Of a stretch of DNA of 64,000 bases, positions 60,639-64,000 are shown piece after piece. A model generated the notes under the pieces. It made no database searches. It was not told the DNA's origin and saw only the letters and a list, made by a program, of their open reading frames with translations. The position numbers were made by a program, and so were the translations under genes. The first letter of the stretch is position 1. Every line of letters begins with the position of its first letter. The DNA comes from Stenotrophomonas lactitubi (GTDB lineage Bacteria; Pseudomonadota; Gammaproteobacteria; Xanthomonadales; Xanthomonadaceae). The stretch covers positions 3,348,001 to 3,412,000 of the forward strand of contig NZ_PHQX01000001.1 in assembly GCF_002803515.1 (NCBI RefSeq). Direction: 5' to 3'.

Positions 60639-61556
60639 TCAGTGGCGGGCCGCCTCGACCGAATCGCACATCACCTTGATCGCCCGCCGCAGCCACTGGT
60701 GCGCCGGGTCGTTGTCCATGCGCGGGTGCCAGGCCTGCACCAGTGCCACGGTGCGTACCGGCACCGGCAGCGGGAACATGCGCAGCGGCAGGCCCATGTG
60801 GGTGATGCGGTCGAGCATCACGCTCGGCATCTGCGGCAGGACCAGGTCTGAATCAGCAGCAGCGAAGATCGCACCGTGGAAGGTGGGGATGACCACCGCC
60901 ACCCGCCGCTGCAGGCCCAGCACGGCCAGTTCCTCGTCGATCGGGCCGTGCGCCAGCCCGCGCCGGGACACGGCGATATGGTCGCAGGCCGCGAAGCGCT
61001 CGGCACTGATGTCGCCGTCGAACAGCGGATGATCCTCGCGTGCAGCGCCCAGCAGCGAGGTGGTGAACAGGTGCTGCACCTTGGTTTCCGGGCTGTGCTT
61101 GCCCGCCGTACTGATGTACAGGTCGATCCGCCCCTGCACCATCGCATCGTCATCGGTATCGCCTTCGGGCACGAAGCGCAGCATGCAACGCGGTGCCTGC
61201 TGGCGGAACACCTCACGCAGGCGGCCGCCATAGCTGCCGATGAACACATCATTGGCGCGCACGCTGAACGTGCGTTCCAAGGTGGCCATGTCGACCTCGC
61301 GGCCGGCATTGAACACGCGGTGTGCCTGCTCGATCACATCGCGCACCTGCTCACGCAGTTCCAGCGCGCGGGGTGTGGGGGCAAGGCCACGGCCGGCGCG
61401 CACCAGCACCGGATCACCCAGCGCCACGCGCACCCGGCCGAGGGTACGGCTCATCGCCGGCGCACTGAGATTCATCCGCCGCGCGGCGGCGGCCACGCTG
61501 CATTCGTCGATCAGCACATCCAGTGCGAGCAACAGGTTCAGGTCCGGCAGGGGCAT
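60639..61556 (-). CDS. LysR family transcriptional regulator
   Basis: 305 residues. N-terminal helix-turn-helix (LNLLLALDVLIDECSVAAAARRMNLSAPAMSRTLGRVRVALGD) of the NahR/NodD-like branch, then an effector domain. It lies upstream of the MFS efflux operon on the same strand, with a 127-bp gap containing a hairpin, and is divergent from the universal stress protein gene. Control of the efflux operon is a reasonable inference. The start at 61556 is the normal N-terminus; the frame is open far upstream but that part is antisense to the stress-protein gene. Confidence 0.9.
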   Translation of the reverse strand: MPLPDLNLLLALDVLIDECSVAAAARRMNLSAPAMSRTLGRVRVALGDPVLVRAGRGLAPTPRALELREQVRDVIEQAHRVFNAGREVDMATLERTFSVRANDVFIGSYGGRLREVFRQQAPRCMLRFVPEGDTDDDAMVQGRIDLYISTAGKHSPETKVQHLFTTSLLGAAREDHPLFDGDISAERFAACDHIAVSRRGLAHGPIDEELAVLGLQRRVAVVIPTFHGAIFAAADSDLVLPQMPSVMLDRITHMGLPLRMFPLPVPVRTVALVQAWHPRMDNDPAHQWLRRAIKVMCDSVEAARH

Positions 61557-61697
61557 GGCAGTCTCCCGTAAATGCGATGACTCTACTGCAATCCAAACCA
61601 ACCAGAGTTGCGTCCTGCGCACGCATTGACTGCGGCGCACGGCATGGGTGCGCGCGACGACATGCGCGACCATCACCGCCCTGCAAAGGAGCTTTTC

Positions 61698-62138
61698 ATG
61701 TTCAACACCCTGCTGGTCGCACTTGATGGCGGCCCCCAGCACGACCGCGTGCTGGACCTGGCCGCCGCCATGGCCGGCCCTCGCAGCCGCCTGCACCTGC
61801 TGTGCGTTCTCGATCCCGAATTCGCGCTGGCAGCGGATGCCACTGATGCCGACCGCCGCGAATATCCCGCCGCCGCCCGGCAGCAGGCACATGCCGAAGC
61901 CGTGCTGGCCGACGCCCTGGCCGAGCTGCGCGAGCGCGGCGTGGACGCCATCGCACAACTACCGTCCGGCGACCCGGGCGAAGTGATCAGCGCGCAGGCG
62001 CGCCGCCTGCAGTGCGACCTGATCGTCATCGGCCACCGCCATCTGTCACGCCTGCAGCATCTATTCGAACCCTCGGTCGGGCAATGGACCATCGACCATG
62101 CGCCATGCCCGGTGCTGGTGGAAACCCGCGATCCGTAG
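61698..62138 (+). CDS. Universal stress protein UspA family
   Basis: 146 residues with one Usp domain: N-terminal NTLLVALDGGPQHDRVLDLA and C-terminal LIVIGHRHLSRLQHLFEPSVGQWTIDHAPCPVLVE. The usual ATP-binding G-2X-G-9X-G(S/T) pattern is altered (GHRHLSR, then SVGQW), so ATP binding is doubtful. AAAGGAG lies 7 nt upstream of the ATG. The hypothetical gene starts 11 nt after its stop. Confidence 0.88.
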   Translation: MFNTLLVALDGGPQHDRVLDLAAAMAGPRSRLHLLCVLDPEFALAADATDADRREYPAAARQQAHAEAVLADALAELRERGVDAIAQLPSGDPGEVISAQARRLQCDLIVIGHRHLSRLQHLFEPSVGQWTIDHAPCPVLVETRDP

Positions 62139-62149
62139 GTACTCCCGGC

Positions 62150-62620
62150 ATGGCCTCACGTTCCCCTGTATTTCCCACCCGCGTGAGTTATCGCGCCTTC
62201 GGCCGTCAGTTCAGTCGCGGCGAACAGGTCCTGCTGGCTGCACTGCGGCAACTGGGCGACCCTGCGCAGCAGGCCGAGGGCCTGCGGCAACTGGCCGCCC
62301 TGGGCCTGGATGCCGAAGGTTGCGACGCCTTCCGTGAACTGCTGCCATTGCTGGCCACGCCGCATGCACCGATCGAACTGCTGCCGGCCGGGTCGCCCTT
62401 CATTTCCGCCAGCGAACTGGACCTGCTGGTCTGTCTGCTGCGCATTGCGCAATGGCGGCACGCACGCCCACGCGAGGACGATGTGCTGGCGCCGCTGCGT
62501 CGCCAACTGGCATGTTGTGCGGCGGCGGTGCACGCCACGCCGTTGATATTGCGGCAACGGTCGCTGTCACCCGTGGGCCTGCGCCTGCTGGATCCGGCCG
62601 GGTGGCTGCGCCAACGCTGA
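62150..62620 (+). CDS. Hypothetical protein (156 aa)
   Basis: 156 residues, rich in Leu, Ala and Arg and predicted mainly helical (EQVLLAALRQLGDPAQQAEGLRQLAALGLDAEGCDAF). No domain recognised. Two adjacent Cys occur in LACCAAAV. It is probably co-transcribed with the stress-protein gene. The ATG at 62150 is used because it follows the upstream stop closely. Confidence 0.65.
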   Translation: MASRSPVFPTRVSYRAFGRQFSRGEQVLLAALRQLGDPAQQAEGLRQLAALGLDAEGCDAFRELLPLLATPHAPIELLPAGSPFISASELDLLVCLLRIAQWRHARPREDDVLAPLRRQLACCAAAVHATPLILRQRSLSPVGLRLLDPAGWLRQR

Positions 62621-62661
62621 TCGGCCGCGCACCTTCCTGCCGCGGCGGTAGTCCAGGCGTG

Positions 62662-64000
62662 CTAACAGTCCAGCGTGTCGTGCGCGCCCCCGTGGTCGTC
62701 CAGCACGTGCGCGTGCAGGATCACCCGGTTACGGCCTGCACGCTTGGCCGCGTACAGGCCCGCATCGGCATCGGCCAGCAGCTGTTCGGCGCTGGCCAGC
62801 GCCGGCGGATGCAGGTAGCCCACACCCACGCTGATGCTGACCGGGCCTTCCGGCAGCGGCAATGCTTCCACCGCCTCGCGCAGGCGCTCGGCCAGTGCCA
62901 GCACACCCGACAGCGGGCTGCCGGGCACGATCACCGCGAACTCCTCACCGCCATAGCGCGCCACGCTGTCGGCCGCGCGCCCGGCGGTGGCCTGCAGCAC
63001 CGCAGCCACCGCCTGCAGGCAGCGGTCGCCGGCGGGATGACCGTGCTGGTCGTTGAATGCCTTGAAATGGTCGATATCCACCAGCAGCAACGCCATTTCG
63101 CTGCCGCTGCGGCGCGCACGGTTCCATTCGGCCAGCAGCAGCGTATCGAACTGACGGCGATTGGCGACGCCGGTCAGGCCATCCTGCCGCGCCAGCTGAT
63201 CAAGACCCGCCTGCCGTTCCAGCAGGTCGATCTGCAGCAGGGTGCTGCGCAGGCCGAAGCCCAGTGTCGCCACCACGAAGCCAGTCACGGCCAAAGGCCG
63301 CGCGTGATCCACCACCAGAGTGCCGACCACCAGCAGCAGCAAGGGCAGGATGATCGGCCCACCCGCCTGCACCAATCGCAGCAGGCGGGGATGCAGCACG
63401 AAGCCCGGCGCAGGTGCCTGACGCAGCGCCAGTACCGCCAACAGCAGGAACGGCAGGTCGATCAACAGATCGTTGTAGGCGCCGAACGACTGTTCGGAGG
63501 TGTAGTGATTGATGTAGAACGCCAGCAGCAGATATGACAATGCGTACAGCGCCAGCGCGCGGTAGAAGCTGCGCCGTTCAGGCGCGTCGCCGGCGACCCA
63601 GCGCACCACCGCGAAGCCGGCGATGCACAGGTTCTGGATGTCGAACATGCGCTGCATGTGGGCCATCGCCTGGTCATCGATGTCGATGCGGTCGGCGAAG
63701 GACTGGGTATGCACGAAGAACAGCACGCCCAGCAGCGCGGCCATCACGCCGTCGATCAGGCTGATCATCCGGCGTTCGCGACGGGCGCGGGCCAGGATGA
63801 ACACCAGCGGCACGCCGTACAGCACATACAACAGCAGGCTGGCGCGCGGGGTGATGTCGGACCGTCCGGCCCCCAGTGCGTCGGCCATGTTGAAGGCCAT
63901 GCCACCGGCCCAGAGCAGCAGCGCGATTGCAGTGGCCCGCCAGCCCAGTGCAGCGCGGTCGCGCTGGCCACGCCACAGGCAGGCCGCGGCGGCCAGCAGA
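62662..64000 (-). CDS. GGDEF diguanylate cyclase with membrane sensor, 5' end outside the window
   Basis: At least 412 residues from an internal ATG at 63900, but the frame stays open to the window edge and the residues before that ATG (LLAAAACLWRGQR, then ALLLWAGG) look like further membrane helices. The true start is therefore beyond 64000. A multi-helix membrane domain is followed by a GGDEF domain with the active motif RYGGEEF and DIDHFKAFNDQHGHPAGD. It should make cyclic di-GMP from GTP. The I-site is not clear. Convergent with the hypothetical gene. Confidence 0.9.
   Translation of the reverse strand, partial: LLAAAACLWRGQRDRAALGWRATAIALLLWAGGMAFNMADALGAGRSDITPRASLLLYVLYGVPLVFILARARRERRMISLIDGVMAALLGVLFFVHTQSFADRIDIDDQAMAHMQRMFDIQNLCIAGFAVVRWVAGDAPERRSFYRALALYALSYLLLAFYINHYTSEQSFGAYNDLLIDLPFLLLAVLALRQAPAPGFVLHPRLLRLVQAGGPIILPLLLLVVGTLVVDHARPLAVTGFVVATLGFGLRSTLLQIDLLERQAGLDQLARQDGLTGVANRRQFDTLLLAEWNRARRSGSEMALLLVDIDHFKAFNDQHGHPAGDRCLQAVAAVLQATAGRAADSVARYGGEEFAVIVPGSPLSGVLALAERLREAVEALPLPEGPVSISVGVGYLHPPALASAEQLLADADAGLYAAKRAGRNRVILHAHVLDDHGGAHDTLDC

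Noticed and set aside
57836..60679. 947-codon open frame antisense to the MFS efflux operon
   Set aside because: It spans three clear genes on the other strand and has the Gln/His/Arg-rich composition of a shadow frame.
60639..61958. Longer LysR frame starting at 61958
   Set aside because: The added part is antisense to the universal stress protein gene, and the LysR helix-turn-helix begins just after 61556.
1..64000. tRNA or rRNA genes, prophage or integrase genes
   Set aside because: None seen on either strand by inspection. A tRNA scan would be decisive for short tRNA genes.

Overview
The window is high-GC chromosomal DNA from a Xanthomonadaceae bacterium, almost certainly the Stenotrophomonas maltophilia complex. 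Two things place it. The first is the five-gene smeP-smeO / smeRo-pcm-tolC arrangement described for S. maltophilia. The second is the abundance of short palindromes headed by GTAG (the SMAG/REP type) together with a RAYT transposase. The content is ordinary chromosome, with no prophage, plasmid, CRISPR array or tRNA/rRNA gene seen. Two short stretches of clearly lower GC look acquired.

Layout. 0.1-1.9 kb: an SDR oxidoreductase divergent from a LysR regulator, bounded by GTAG repeats. 2.3-9.5 kb: the RND pump genes smeP and smeO, the TetR regulator smeRo, pcm and tolC. 9.6-17.0 kb: an APC-type permease, then lipid A/LPS genes (waaA divergent from an lpxL-type acyltransferase, an O-antigen ligase-like protein, a family-4 glycosyltransferase and a small zinc protein), interrupted by a RAYT gene and a tandem GTAG array. 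17.5-21.6 kb: a secreted GH92 mannosidase overlapping a secreted basic-secretory-protein peptidase. 22-32.3 kb: organic-acid use (NADP malic enzyme, DctA, an OprP/O-type porin, a hybrid kinase with a DctB-like sensor, and a LuxR-type regulator), with two low-GC orphan genes flanking the regulator. 32.4-41.6 kb: a citrate-type locus, with a solitary substrate-binding protein, TctE and TctD on the minus strand and a porin, a CitMHS transporter, an SDR and a TonB receptor on the plus strand.

42-54.2 kb: housekeeping and accessory enzymes. These are a DUF1704/QEGLA metalloprotein, RsgA, an aminotransferase, a GDSL hydrolase, a methyltransferase, a polysaccharide deacetylase, a three-domain glutaredoxin fusion, a DUF924 protein, AMP nucleosidase, two adjacent amidohydrolases and a DsbA/HCCA-isomerase-like protein. 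54.3-56.4 kb: a DegV protein and two small unknown proteins. 56.4-61.6 kb: an EmrAB-TolC-like MFS efflux operon behind a LysR regulator. 61.7-64 kb: a universal stress protein, an unknown protein and a GGDEF diguanylate cyclase that runs off the right edge.

The most unusual non-coding signal is a set of three long foldback elements (41626-41725, 41873-41978, 47350-47453). They share a 50-52 nt loop but have largely unrelated 24-28 bp arms. Each lies 36-44 nt past a stop codon and is oriented in the sense of that gene. A second signal is a -10-like hexamer placed 6-7 nt before several start codons, which suggests leaderless mRNAs.
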